The translations under genes were made by a program, and so were the position numbers. A stretch of DNA of 57,502 nucleotides. It comes from Flavobacteriales bacterium. Its GTDB lineage: Bacteria > Bacteroidota > Bacteroidia > Flavobacteriales_F > PHOS-HE28. Each line of letters starts with the position of its first letter. Position 1 is the first letter of the stretch. Where the stretch lies: assembly GCA_016705545.1 (NCBI GenBank), contig JADIYA010000022.1, positions 1 through 57,502 of the forward strand, in the 5' to 3' direction. Positions 42,208-49,990 of the stretch are shown piece after piece. The notes under the pieces were generated by a model that saw only the letters and a program-made list of their open reading frames with translations, searched no databases and was not told the origin of the DNA.

Positions 42208-42585
42208 TCAACCTCGGAGCGCAATGCCGCTGATCTCCACGTTCACGCCGCGTGGCAGGCCCTTCACAGCAACCGCTTCACGGGCAGGAGGCGCATCGGT
42301 GAAGCAGCTGCCATACACTTCATTCACCGCTGCATAATGGGACATGTCGCTGAGGAAGATGGTGACCTTCACCAGATTGCCATACTCCAAGCCGGCCGCG
42401 CGCAGCAGATGGCCGATGTTCTCCATCACCTGACGGGTCTCCGTGGCGATGTCATCCATGTGCAAGTGTCCCTCATGATCGAGCGCGATCTGGCCGCTGA
42501 TGAAGAGAAGGCCACCGGCTTCGATCGCTGGTGTGTATGGCGCCAATGGCTTGGCAGCGTTGGGCGGGTGGATGGCTTTCTTCAT
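42208..42585 (-). CDS. ridA: RidA family reactive-intermediate deaminase
   Basis: RidA hydrolyses reactive enamine/imine intermediates such as 2-aminoacrylate to keto acids and ammonia. The 125-residue protein has the family core: AGGLLFISGQIALDHEGHL, RQVMENIGHLLRAAGLEYGNLVKVTIFLSDM, and the signature with catalytic Arg in PPAREAVAVKGLPRGVNVEISGIA. Start ATG 42585 gives the standard length. Cytoplasmic. Confidence 0.93.
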   Translation of the reverse strand: MKKAIHPPNAAKPLAPYTPAIEAGGLLFISGQIALDHEGHLHMDDIATETRQVMENIGHLLRAAGLEYGNLVKVTIFLSDMSHYAAVNEVYGSCFTDAPPAREAVAVKGLPRGVNVEISGIALRG

Positions 42586-42673
42586 GGATTCGTTGCGCGT
42601 GTATGCTGCGGCCGGTAAATGTCTTCGAGACGGAGTGAGTATGCAACTTCGCCCACGCGCCCTCCGGGTCGGA

Positions 42674-42681
42674 TAGCTTTG
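42674..42681 (+). promoter_or_regulatory. -7 promoter element (TAGCTTTG), 6 bases from the start codon
   Basis: TAGCTTTG matches the consensus completely. Only CGGCCC separates it from ATG 42688, with no Shine-Dalgarno sequence. Confidence 0.55.
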
Positions 42682-42687
42682 CGGCCC

Positions 42688-43467
42688 ATGCCTGAACGCC
42701 CGCTCATCCTGGTCACCAACGACGATGGAATCTTCGCGCCTGGCATCCGTGCGCTGACCGAGGAAATGCTGGCCTTCGGCCGCGTGCTGGTGGTTGCCCC
42801 CGATAAGCCCCAGAGCGCCATGGGACACGCCATCACGATCCACAGTTTCCTGCGCCTGCATCAAGTGGATCAGGTGGCTGGCGCCGAAGCCTGGAGCTGC
42901 TCCGGCACACCAGTGGATTGCGTGAAGCTCGCGATCTACAAGCTGCTTGACGGCCGCAAGCCCGACCTGCTCGTTAGCGGGATTAATCACGGCGCCAACA
43001 TCAGCATCAACGTTCTCTACAGCGGCACTATGAGCGCGGCGGTCGAAGGCGCCATGGAAGGCATCCCCAGCATCGGCTTCAGCCTCATGGACCACAGCAT
43101 CGAAGCCGACTTCTCGCAAGTAAGACCCGTGGTTCGGAACGTGGTGGCCAATGCACTGCAACATGGCATGGCGCAAGGCATTTGCCTCAATGTGAATGTG
43201 CCCAAGGGCTCCGGCGTCCCGCTGAAGGGCATGCGCGTGTGCCGCCAGGCCAAGGCCAATTGGGAAGATGAGTTCGAGACGCGGCACGACCCCGGGGGCA
43301 AGGAGTACTACTGGCTGCGCGGTGAATTCCGCGGCCAGGATCACGGGGAGGATACGGATCTGTGGGCGGTGGAGAACGGATACGTGAGCATAGTGCCGAC
43401 GCAGTACGACATGACCGCGCACCATGCCATTGCGGAACTGAACACCTGGCGGCATGAAGTGGGATAG
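42688..43467 (+). CDS. surE: 5'/3'-nucleotidase SurE
   Basis: SurE is a metal-dependent phosphatase acting on nucleoside 5'- and 3'-monophosphates. The 259-residue protein shows LVTNDDGIFAPGIRAL with the metal-binding Asp12-Asp13, APDKPQSAMGHAIT, SCSGTPVDCVKLAI and LLVSGINHGANISINVLYSGTMSAA. Length is typical. It overlaps the next small gene by 14 bases; that gene overlaps lpxB by 1 base, making a three-gene operon. Confidence 0.95.
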   Translation: MPERPLILVTNDDGIFAPGIRALTEEMLAFGRVLVVAPDKPQSAMGHAITIHSFLRLHQVDQVAGAEAWSCSGTPVDCVKLAIYKLLDGRKPDLLVSGINHGANISINVLYSGTMSAAVEGAMEGIPSIGFSLMDHSIEADFSQVRPVVRNVVANALQHGMAQGICLNVNVPKGSGVPLKGMRVCRQAKANWEDEFETRHDPGGKEYYWLRGEFRGQDHGEDTDLWAVENGYVSIVPTQYDMTAHHAIAELNTWRHEVG

Positions 43468-43783
43468 CCGGCTCACGGGCTTCCTCCTGGGCATGGTTGC
43501 GCCCGTGCTCGGCTTTGCGGCTTACGGCGGCATCTATGTCACCGCCATCAGGCCGCACCACGATTTCCAATGGTTCGTGAACGACCTGTTCCTCGGCACT
43601 TCGGCCTATCAGCCGCGCATCGTGAGCCTCAGCCTCATTGCCGATGCGGCGCTCTTCTTCCTGTTCGATCGCAAGGCCATGCACCAAGCCATGCGCGGCG
43701 TGATCGTGGCGATGCTCGTGTACGGCGCGTACATCGTGTCGGTATTCATCCGCAACGAACTCTCCGATCGCGGCTGGTTGTGA
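43454..43783 (+). CDS. Small membrane protein of unknown function between surE and lpxB
   Basis: The 109-residue protein has three hydrophobic segments (GFLLGMVAPVLGFAAYGGIYV, IVSLSLIADAALFFLF, GVIVAMLVYGAYIVSVFI). Its start overlaps surE by 14 bases, and its TGA overlaps the lpxB start (TGATG). The tight coupling suggests a link to lipid A synthesis, though no function is known. Confidence 0.7.
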   Translation: MKWDSRLTGFLLGMVAPVLGFAAYGGIYVTAIRPHHDFQWFVNDLFLGTSAYQPRIVSLSLIADAALFFLFDRKAMHQAMRGVIVAMLVYGAYIVSVFIRNELSDRGWL

Positions 43784-44937
43784 TGGGGGGGCCTTCGCAT
43801 AGCAGCTCCGGCGTGCGCGGCAAGCGCATCTACATGATCGCTGGCGAGGCGAGCGGCGACCTGCATGGCGGCAACCTCGTGCGCGCGCTGTTCCGTCAAG
43901 CGGACGAACCGCTTGAGGTGCGGGCGTGGGGCGGCGATCGCATGGCGGCTGCTGGCGCAGACTTGGCCAAGCATTACCGCGAGCTGGCCTTCATGGGCTT
44001 CACCCAGGTGGTGATGAACCTGCGCACGATCCTGCGGAACATCGAGGCCTGCAAGCGTGACATCACTTCGTTCAAGCCCGATGCCTTGGTGCTGATCGAC
44101 TACCCCGGCTTCAACCTGCGCATCGCGGAGTGGGCTCACGCCAAGGGCATACCCGTGCATTATTACATCAGTCCTCAGGTGTGGGCGTGGAAGAAGGGCC
44201 GCGTCCATACGATCAAGCGAGTGGTGAGCCGCATGTACTGCATCCTTCCGTTCGAACAGGAATGGTATGCCCGCTACGGCGTCAAGGTCGATTTCGTCGG
44301 ACATCCGCTGCTGGATGCGATCGAGTACGAGGGCAGGAGCGAACTGTCGTCGTTGCCAGGTGATGATGGGCGGCCCATAGTGGCTTTGCTCCCCGGTAGC
44401 CGCCATCAAGAGATCAGCCGCGTGCTCCCGCTGATGGCAGCCGTGGCCAAGCGTTTCCCGGAGCAACGCTTCGTGCTGGCTGCAGCGCCATCGGTGCCCG
44501 ATGAGGCGTACGATGCGCACATCAGCGGAACAGGCATCGCGCTGGTGAATGGCCGCACCTACGATGTGCTCCGCCATGCGCGCGCAGCGCTCGTCACCAG
44601 CGGCACGGCCACCTTGGAGACCGCGCTCTTCGGCGTGCCCGAGGTGGTGTGCTACAGCGGTGGCGCGCTCAACGTCTGGATCGCGCGGCGTCTGGTCGAT
44701 ATCAAGTTCATCAGCCTGGTGAACCTCATCATGGACCGCGAGGTGGTGCGCGAGCTCATACAAGGTGAACTCACCGTGGATGCCATGAGCTTGGAATTGG
44801 AGAAACTGCTGCGAGACGGGCAGGATCGGTCGCGCATGCTCAATGACCTCGAAGCGCTGAAGACGAAGCTGGGCGGGCCCGGCGCGAGCGCCAAGGTGGC
44901 TTCTGCCGTGTGGATAAGTCTGCGCCAAGCCGGCTGA
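43783..44937 (+). CDS. lpxB: Lipid-A-disaccharide synthase
   Basis: LpxB joins UDP-2,3-diacylglucosamine to lipid X, forming the lipid A disaccharide at the inner membrane. The 384-residue protein shows IYMIAGEASGDLHGGNLVRAL, ALVLIDYPGFNLRIAEWA, YYISPQVWAWKKGRVHTIK, VDFVGHPLLDAI, LLPGSRHQEISRVLP and TSGTATLETALFGVPEVVCY, all family motifs in order. The short N-terminal extension (MGGPSHSSSGVRG) is unusual but consistent with the overlapping start. Confidence 0.95.
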   Translation: MGGPSHSSSGVRGKRIYMIAGEASGDLHGGNLVRALFRQADEPLEVRAWGGDRMAAAGADLAKHYRELAFMGFTQVVMNLRTILRNIEACKRDITSFKPDALVLIDYPGFNLRIAEWAHAKGIPVHYYISPQVWAWKKGRVHTIKRVVSRMYCILPFEQEWYARYGVKVDFVGHPLLDAIEYEGRSELSSLPGDDGRPIVALLPGSRHQEISRVLPLMAAVAKRFPEQRFVLAAAPSVPDEAYDAHISGTGIALVNGRTYDVLRHARAALVTSGTATLETALFGVPEVVCYSGGALNVWIARRLVDIKFISLVNLIMDREVVRELIQGELTVDAMSLELEKLLRDGQDRSRMLNDLEALKTKLGGPGASAKVASAVWISLRQAG

Positions 44938-44956
44938 GGCCCGCGAACCGCCCCGG

Positions 44957-44964
44957 TAGTTTCG
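44957..44964 (+). promoter_or_regulatory. -7 promoter element (TAGTTTCG), 6 bases from the start codon
   Basis: TAGTTTCG is followed by CGGCCG and ATG 44971, nearly the same wording as before surE (TAGCTTTG, CGGCCC). Confidence 0.55.
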
Positions 44965-44970
44965 CGGCCG

Positions 44971-46179
44971 ATGATCCGCATGCTCCTGCTCGTTGCCTTG
45001 CTGGCGTTGTCTTCATTGGAAGCGCTGGCGCAATCGGGTGAGCGCACCCTGGGCATCGGCTTGTTGCGGGATCGCCAGTTGAAGCAAGCGCTGGTGATGA
45101 GCACGCGCAGCGCCAGCAAAGTGATTGCCGATGGGGTGTTCATGGGTGAGCTCAAGAGCACCGATGGACTCCGGATCGAGATCGCCGGGAAGGAGATTGC
45201 CGCGCGCTCCCTGGCCATGGCGTTCACCGCCAAGCGGATCGAGGTGGTGCCTTACGGCGATGGCGGGTTCAAGCTGAAGCCCGAAGGCGGCAAGAATCCG
45301 CGCGAATACCCCGGCCGATTGGAAGCCACCCTTGCCAACGGACAGCTGCTCCTGTTGAACAGCGTGCACATCGAGGCATATGTGGCCGGCGTGGTGAGTG
45401 CTGAGGCGGGCAAGGACCACCATCACGAGTACTACAAGCTGCAAGCCGTGAGCAGCCGCACCTATGCGCTCACGAATCAGCGGAAGCACCTTGCTGATGG
45501 ATTCGATCTCTGCGACGGCGTGCATTGCCAGGTCTACCACGGCCGCAACCGCAACGACAGCATAGCTGCCGCGGTGGATGCCACCCGCAGCCTGGTGATC
45601 GTGGATTCCGAGATCAAGTTGATCCATGCCACCTTCCACAGCAACTGCGGCGGTGAGACCATGAACGCCGAGGACCTATGGAGCAAGCATGAGCCGTACC
45701 TGCGCGCGGTGCGCGACACCTTCTGCCTGAGCGCGCCGCACGCCGCGTGGGAGCGCAGGCTCTCCCGCTCCGAATGGCTCGGCTACCTCAATCGCCGCTT
45801 CGGCTTCGTGGCCACGGACAGCGCGCAGCTCTCCGCAGCCTTGAACTTCGATCCGCAGTGCCGCGGACTGTACATGCAAGGCATCTGGCCGCTCATCCAT
45901 CTGAAGCACGTGCGCGAGGACCTGAAGCTCCGGAGCACCTTCTTCACGGTGAGCGCGGAAGCCGATCACGTGCTGCTCCGCGGCCGGGGCTTCGGGCATG
46001 CCGTGGGACTCTGCCAGGAAGGAGCCATGGCCATGGCACGCTCAGGGCGCAGCTATACCGATATCCTGCATCATTATTTCGCGAACGTCCACCTCGTTGA
46101 CCTCGGCACGCTCGATTTCTTCCGAGATGAGGGCGACTCCTTGCGCATCAACGGAGGCGCTGGCCCCAAGCCCCACTGA
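44971..46179 (+). CDS. SpoIID/LytB domain protein
   Basis: The 402-residue exported protein has a signal peptide (MLLLVALLALSSLEALAQ) and the SpoIID/LytB-type domain: VHIEAYVAGVVSAEAG, YKLQAVSSRTYALTN, and the conserved end GRGFGHAVGLCQEGAMAMARSGRSYTDILHHYF. In Firmicutes, SpoIID is a lytic transglycosylase acting on denuded peptidoglycan. In Bacteroidota the role is presumably in cell-wall turnover. Extra cysteines (SNCGG, FCLSA, QCRGL) may form disulfides. It is followed 1 base later by the methyltransferase gene. Confidence 0.85.
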   Translation: MIRMLLLVALLALSSLEALAQSGERTLGIGLLRDRQLKQALVMSTRSASKVIADGVFMGELKSTDGLRIEIAGKEIAARSLAMAFTAKRIEVVPYGDGGFKLKPEGGKNPREYPGRLEATLANGQLLLLNSVHIEAYVAGVVSAEAGKDHHHEYYKLQAVSSRTYALTNQRKHLADGFDLCDGVHCQVYHGRNRNDSIAAAVDATRSLVIVDSEIKLIHATFHSNCGGETMNAEDLWSKHEPYLRAVRDTFCLSAPHAAWERRLSRSEWLGYLNRRFGFVATDSAQLSAALNFDPQCRGLYMQGIWPLIHLKHVREDLKLRSTFFTVSAEADHVLLRGRGFGHAVGLCQEGAMAMARSGRSYTDILHHYFANVHLVDLGTLDFFRDEGDSLRINGGAGPKPH

Positions 46180-46180
46180 T

Positions 46181-47383
46181 ATGCCCCAAGCACGCATCCG
46201 CATCGACGACCGTGGCGACCGCGTGCTGCTGGGCCACCCGTGGGTGTATGCCACCCAGGTGCTGAAGGAGGAAGGGACCTATGCGCCCGGTGATGTCGTG
46301 CTCGTGATCGATGCGAAGGGCCGGGCCATCGGCCAGGGCTACATCAATCCCGCGAGCATGATACGCGTGCGCCTGCTCACCTGGAATGCGGAGGAGCGCG
46401 TGAGCCGGCACCTCGTGCGCGATCGCATCCAACGGGCATGGCAACGGCGTGCTCGCCTTGGTTATTCCCGCAGCTGCCGCGTGGTATTCGGAGAGGCCGA
46501 TGGATTGCCCGGGCTCGTGGCCGACCTCTTCCACGATGCGCTTGATGGAAGGCGCGTGCTCTCTGTCCAGTTCCTCACCTTGGGCATGGAGCGCTGGCGC
46601 GAAGTGATCCTTGAAGCCCTGCAGGAGTGCATTGCGCCCAACGGCATCTATCTGCGGAATGATGTGCCCATCCGGGAGAAGGAGGGCTTGACGCAGGACA
46701 AGGGGTTCTTCGGCAAGCCCTTCAATCCGCAACTGGTGATCGAGGAAGGCGAGGGTGCACATGCTGTGCGCGTGCACGTGGATGTGGCCGGTGGTCAGAA
46801 GACAGGGCACTTCCTGGATCAAGTGCTGAATCATGTGGCGGCGCAGCGATTCCTCGGATCGGGGCGAGTGCTGGATTGCTTCACGCATACAGGGGGCTTC
46901 GGGCTGCATGCCGCGAGAGGCGGTGCCCACGAGGTGCTCGGCCTCGACATCAGTGCCGATGCTGTGGCGATGGCCGGGCGCAATGCCGAGTTGAACGGGT
47001 TCGCGCAATCCGCTTTCCGCGAAGCCAACGTCTTCGATTTCCTCACCGAGGCGAGCCGCAGCGGGAAGCAATGGGATTCCATCGTGCTCGATCCGCCGGC
47101 CTTCGCGAAGAGCAAGGGCGCCATGGCCAATGCCTACCGCGGATACAAGGAGATCAACCTGCGCGCATTGCTCTGCTTGCCCGCGGGCGGGCGCCTGATC
47201 ACCTGCAGCTGCTCGCAGCACATGTCTCCGGAAATTTTCCGGCAGATGGTGGCTGAGGCCGCTCGCGATGCCGGCCGCCGGTTGCGCGAACTGCATGATG
47301 GGGGACAGCCGCCCGACCACGCGCCGCACTGGTCGGTTCCGGAGACGCGCTACCTGAAGTGCCTGGTGCTGGAGGTGGAATAA
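46181..47383 (+). CDS. Class I rRNA large-subunit methyltransferase, RlmI-like
   Basis: The 400-residue protein has an N-terminal PUA domain (RGDRVLLGHPWVYATQ), a middle part with VFGEADGLPGLVADLF, and a C-terminal Rossmann methyltransferase domain: VLDCFTHTGGFGLHAARGG (SAM-binding), LDPPAFAKSKGAM (catalytic D-P-P-x-F) and ITCSCSQHMSPEIF. RlmI of E. coli makes m5C1962 in 23S rRNA; the match is by domain order, not proven site. The start is 1 base after the SpoIID-like gene's stop. Confidence 0.9.
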   Translation: MPQARIRIDDRGDRVLLGHPWVYATQVLKEEGTYAPGDVVLVIDAKGRAIGQGYINPASMIRVRLLTWNAEERVSRHLVRDRIQRAWQRRARLGYSRSCRVVFGEADGLPGLVADLFHDALDGRRVLSVQFLTLGMERWREVILEALQECIAPNGIYLRNDVPIREKEGLTQDKGFFGKPFNPQLVIEEGEGAHAVRVHVDVAGGQKTGHFLDQVLNHVAAQRFLGSGRVLDCFTHTGGFGLHAARGGAHEVLGLDISADAVAMAGRNAELNGFAQSAFREANVFDFLTEASRSGKQWDSIVLDPPAFAKSKGAMANAYRGYKEINLRALLCLPAGGRLITCSCSQHMSPEIFRQMVAEAARDAGRRLRELHDGGQPPDHAPHWSVPETRYLKCLVLEVE

Positions 47384-47395
47384 GCGCCGGGTCGC

Positions 47396-47403
47396 TACCT
47401 TTT
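47396..47403 (+). promoter_or_regulatory. -7 promoter element (TACCTTTT), 7 bases from the start codon
   Basis: TACCTTTT, followed by CGTCGCC and ATG 47411, lies in the 27-base gap after the methyltransferase gene. A second promoter here would let comEC be expressed separately. Confidence 0.4.
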
Positions 47404-47410
47404 CGTCGCC

Positions 47411-49525
47411 ATGTCCGGATTGGACCTTCACGGCCCGTGGAGCGCTATCCATCGCGCTCCCATGGTGCGCATGGCAACGCCGTTCGCAACCGGCGTGAGC
47501 TTGGGCCTCGCACTTGAACCAGCTCCAGGATTGTTGTTGCCCGTGGTCTTCGCCGCATCGCTGCCTGCCTTGTTATTGGTCCTCGCGCCGCAGTCCATCG
47601 GCACCCGATGGCAACGAGGCGCCGTGCTCTCCTTATGGTACTTGGTATTCGGTGTGGCGTGGCAGTCGTTGCGGGACCCCGGACGCGACCCCATGGGCGC
47701 GCAGAGCGAGGTTGCGGCTGAGGGACCCTATCTGGTGCGTGTTGATGCGGTGAATGGGTCTTCAGCCAAAGCATACCGCGCCGATGTCACGCTTCAAGCC
47801 GGCCTGCGTCGTGATGGATGGGAAGCACTTCGTGGCCGCGTCATGATCACCTTGTTGTCAGGCGAAAGGCTATGGCCTGACGTGGGCGATTTGCTCTTCT
47901 TGGATGCCTCATTGCGGCCGATTGAACGGGTTCCGGATCCGGGCGGATTCGATCGCAGGGCATGGGCGCGCAGTCGGGGAATCTCCCAGGAACTCTTCGC
48001 TCCTGCGCAGCAATGGCGGATCGCCGGCCATGCTCCTCATTGGAGTGATGTGTTCCTCGAGTCACGCCAAGCAGTGAGCAGATGGCTCCAACGCACGAGC
48101 CTTGGATCGCGGGAACGCGCGCTGGTGAATGCCTTGGTGCTGGGTCAACGCGATGAGTTGGACAGCGAGCAGTCAACGGCATTCTCCCGCAGCGGGACCA
48201 TCCATGTCCTTGCGGTCTCCGGGATGCATGTGGGGCTGATCTACGCCGCGCTCTCTTTCATGCTCGGTTGGTGGGGAGGGAAACGCGGCAGCCGGGTGGC
48301 CCGCGGCCTGTTGATCCTTCTTGCGCTATGGGCCTATGCGGGCATCACTGGTGCCGCTCCGAGCGTGCTCCGTGCAAGCTTCATGTTCAGCTTGTTCACA
48401 TTGGCTGGCATGGGTCGAAGGCGAACCGACCACTTGAACAGCCTCTTCGCCGCTGGCTTATTCCTGCTGATCTGGGACCCGGCCATGCTGCGCCATGCAG
48501 GCTTCCAGCTATCCTTCCTTGCCGTCCTCGGAATCATCGTCTTCCACGGGCCCATTGCCGCCCTTTGGTCGCCGAAGCCCTGGCTGCTGCGTCATGCGTG
48601 GTCGCTTGCAGTGGTCTCTTTCTCGGCGCAATTGCTCACAGCGCCACTGGCGATCTGGATGTTCAAGGCGTTCCCGGTCTGGTTCCTACCGGCGAATCTC
48701 GTGGTGGTCACCGGTGTGAGCCTTGCGGTGTTCGGCGGTGTGGCACTGATCGCGCTGCACCGTGTTCCCCTCCTGGGTGATGCGCTCGTTTGGTGCATGC
48801 AAGCGCTCCTGAAAGGGGTGGGTGACATTACTGCGTGGTTCGCCCAATTACCCTTTGCTTACCCGGCCATCCGCATCGGTGCCTTCGATATGCTCGTGAT
48901 GTACCTCCTGATCTCCGCCATCGCGGCTGAGCTGATCTGGCGTTGGCGGCACGCCCGCTTGGTGTCCATCGGTTGTGTCGCGCTGCTGCTCGCGCTAGCC
49001 GCTGCGCGTTCGAAGCATCGAGCCGAGGAAGCGAGCTTCGTAGTTTATGATGACACCCGCGCACTGATGGCGGCCATGGTAAGCGGCCGTGAAATGGTGA
49101 TCGTCGCTGGATCTGACAGCGTGCTGCAAAGCCCATATTCGGAGAGGAGGATCGAGAAGCATAAGGGGGCGATCGGAGCGGATACCGTGGTTCGTTCCGG
49201 AGCCCTTCTCATCAAGGACCGGTTGCACCGGTGCGGCACGACATGGATGGCCGATTCACGATGGCGTTCATCCGCGTTCAACGTCCTGTTCGTTTCCGGG
49301 AATCATTCCCCGCCGATGGACGGCGGTCATTGCGATGCAGTGGTGTTCCACGACTTGGAATATGTCGGATCCGAGTTGGTCGAGGGCTATGCCGCAGCGG
49401 GTCATTGGGTGCTGGCCTCTGGCATTTCGGGACTCAGCCGCTGGAAGTTGGTCCGGGAGGCCGAGAGGTTGGGAATACCAGTTCATGTGGTGGCGGATCA
49501 GGGTGCCTTCATCCTGATAAGGTAG
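47411..49525 (+). CDS. comEC: ComEC/Rec2 family DNA uptake channel
   Basis: ComEC forms the inner-membrane channel for single-stranded DNA in natural transformation. The 704-residue protein has N-terminal membrane helices and a DUF4131-type extracytoplasmic part (YLVRVDAVNGSSAKAYRADV, GDLLFLDASLRPIERVPDPGGFDRRAWA). The competence domain follows: TIHVLAVSGMHVGLIYAALSFML, YAGITGAAPSVLRASFMFSLF and LRHAGFQLSFLAVLGIIVFHGP. The last 150 residues replace the metallo-beta-lactamase domain with a short variant lacking H-x-H-x-D-H. This fits Bacteroidota ComEC proteins. No other com genes are adjacent. Confidence 0.9.
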   Translation: MSGLDLHGPWSAIHRAPMVRMATPFATGVSLGLALEPAPGLLLPVVFAASLPALLLVLAPQSIGTRWQRGAVLSLWYLVFGVAWQSLRDPGRDPMGAQSEVAAEGPYLVRVDAVNGSSAKAYRADVTLQAGLRRDGWEALRGRVMITLLSGERLWPDVGDLLFLDASLRPIERVPDPGGFDRRAWARSRGISQELFAPAQQWRIAGHAPHWSDVFLESRQAVSRWLQRTSLGSRERALVNALVLGQRDELDSEQSTAFSRSGTIHVLAVSGMHVGLIYAALSFMLGWWGGKRGSRVARGLLILLALWAYAGITGAAPSVLRASFMFSLFTLAGMGRRRTDHLNSLFAAGLFLLIWDPAMLRHAGFQLSFLAVLGIIVFHGPIAALWSPKPWLLRHAWSLAVVSFSAQLLTAPLAIWMFKAFPVWFLPANLVVVTGVSLAVFGGVALIALHRVPLLGDALVWCMQALLKGVGDITAWFAQLPFAYPAIRIGAFDMLVMYLLISAIAAELIWRWRHARLVSIGCVALLLALAAARSKHRAEEASFVVYDDTRALMAAMVSGREMVIVAGSDSVLQSPYSERRIEKHKGAIGADTVVRSGALLIKDRLHRCGTTWMADSRWRSSAFNVLFVSGNHSPPMDGGHCDAVVFHDLEYVGSELVEGYAAAGHWVLASGISGLSRWKLVREAERLGIPVHVVADQGAFILIR

Positions 49526-49643
49526 TATTATGCGCCAGAATATCAGGAGATTGCGCTATTAGTTTTCAATGAAGGTCGTTCTGATGGCGAGTTGGATCCG
49601 CAGTCAGGAAATCCAATAATCGATTCGCGGAAATGTGTTTTTT

Positions 49644-49667
49644 CACAGGGTACCCCCTGTGTTTTTT
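49644..49667 (+). terminator. Intrinsic terminator downstream of comEC
   Basis: The hairpin CACAGGG (49644-49650), loop TACC, CCCTGTG (49655-49661), is followed by six T residues. The block TGTGTTTTTTCAC occurs twice here (49634-49646 and 49658-49670), 24 bases apart, partly because of the hairpin arms. Confidence 0.7.
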
Positions 49668-49706
49668 CACCTGTTTTTAGCGCTTTCACTTCCGGAGGTT
49701 TGTGCC

Positions 49707-49844
49707 ATGCAACACATCAATGACCTCCTGCGCTGCGAACTGCAACCGTCCAGATTCTGGCAACGTGTCAACTGGGTTTGCAGCATCGCCTTCATCACCG
49801 GTTTCGTGGCGGTCCTGGTGATCGCGGCGGTGAGTCCGGAGTGA
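49707..49844 (+). CDS. Small single-helix membrane protein, 45 residues
   Basis: ATG 49707 is preceded by a clear Shine-Dalgarno GGAGG (about 49695), unusual in this window. The product has a polar N-terminus (QHINDLLRCELQPSRFWQR) and one strongly hydrophobic helix (CSIAFITGFVAVLVIAAV) ending SPE. It has its own terminators on both sides (49644-49667 and 49899-49930), so it seems to be a separate transcription unit. No family was recognised. Confidence 0.6.
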   Translation: MQHINDLLRCELQPSRFWQRVNWVCSIAFITGFVAVLVIAAVSPE

Positions 49845-49898
49845 GCCTGCTTTTCCCGACGGGCCATCGTGCCTGAGTATAAACCCGTCGTCATGAGC

Positions 49899-49930
49899 AG
49901 CCCCAGCTTCATCGCTGGGGCTTGTTCTTT
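49899..49930 (+). terminator. Intrinsic terminator downstream of the 45-residue gene
   Basis: AGCCCCAGC (49899-49907), loop TTCATC and GCTGGGGCT (49914-49922) form a 9-bp perfect stem followed by TGTTCTTT. Confidence 0.75.
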
Positions 49931-49950
49931 CCAGGGGCCATCAACAACAA

Positions 49951-49970
49951 AGCCCCCATTCCTGGGGGCT
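49951..49970 (-). terminator. Terminator hairpin downstream of gap
   Basis: AGCCCCC and GGGGGCT form a 7-bp stem with a 6-base loop; on the minus strand the stem is followed by TTTGTTGTTG. It lies 21 bases after the stop of the GAPDH gene. Confidence 0.7.
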
Positions 49971-49990
49971 TCGCGCAAAGGAGGAATTTC

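Noticed and set aside
49634..49670. Direct repeat TGTGTTTTTTCAC as a transcription-factor operator
   Set aside because: Much of the repeat is explained by the terminator arms and T-tract. Only two copies exist, so a regulatory role is not needed to explain it.
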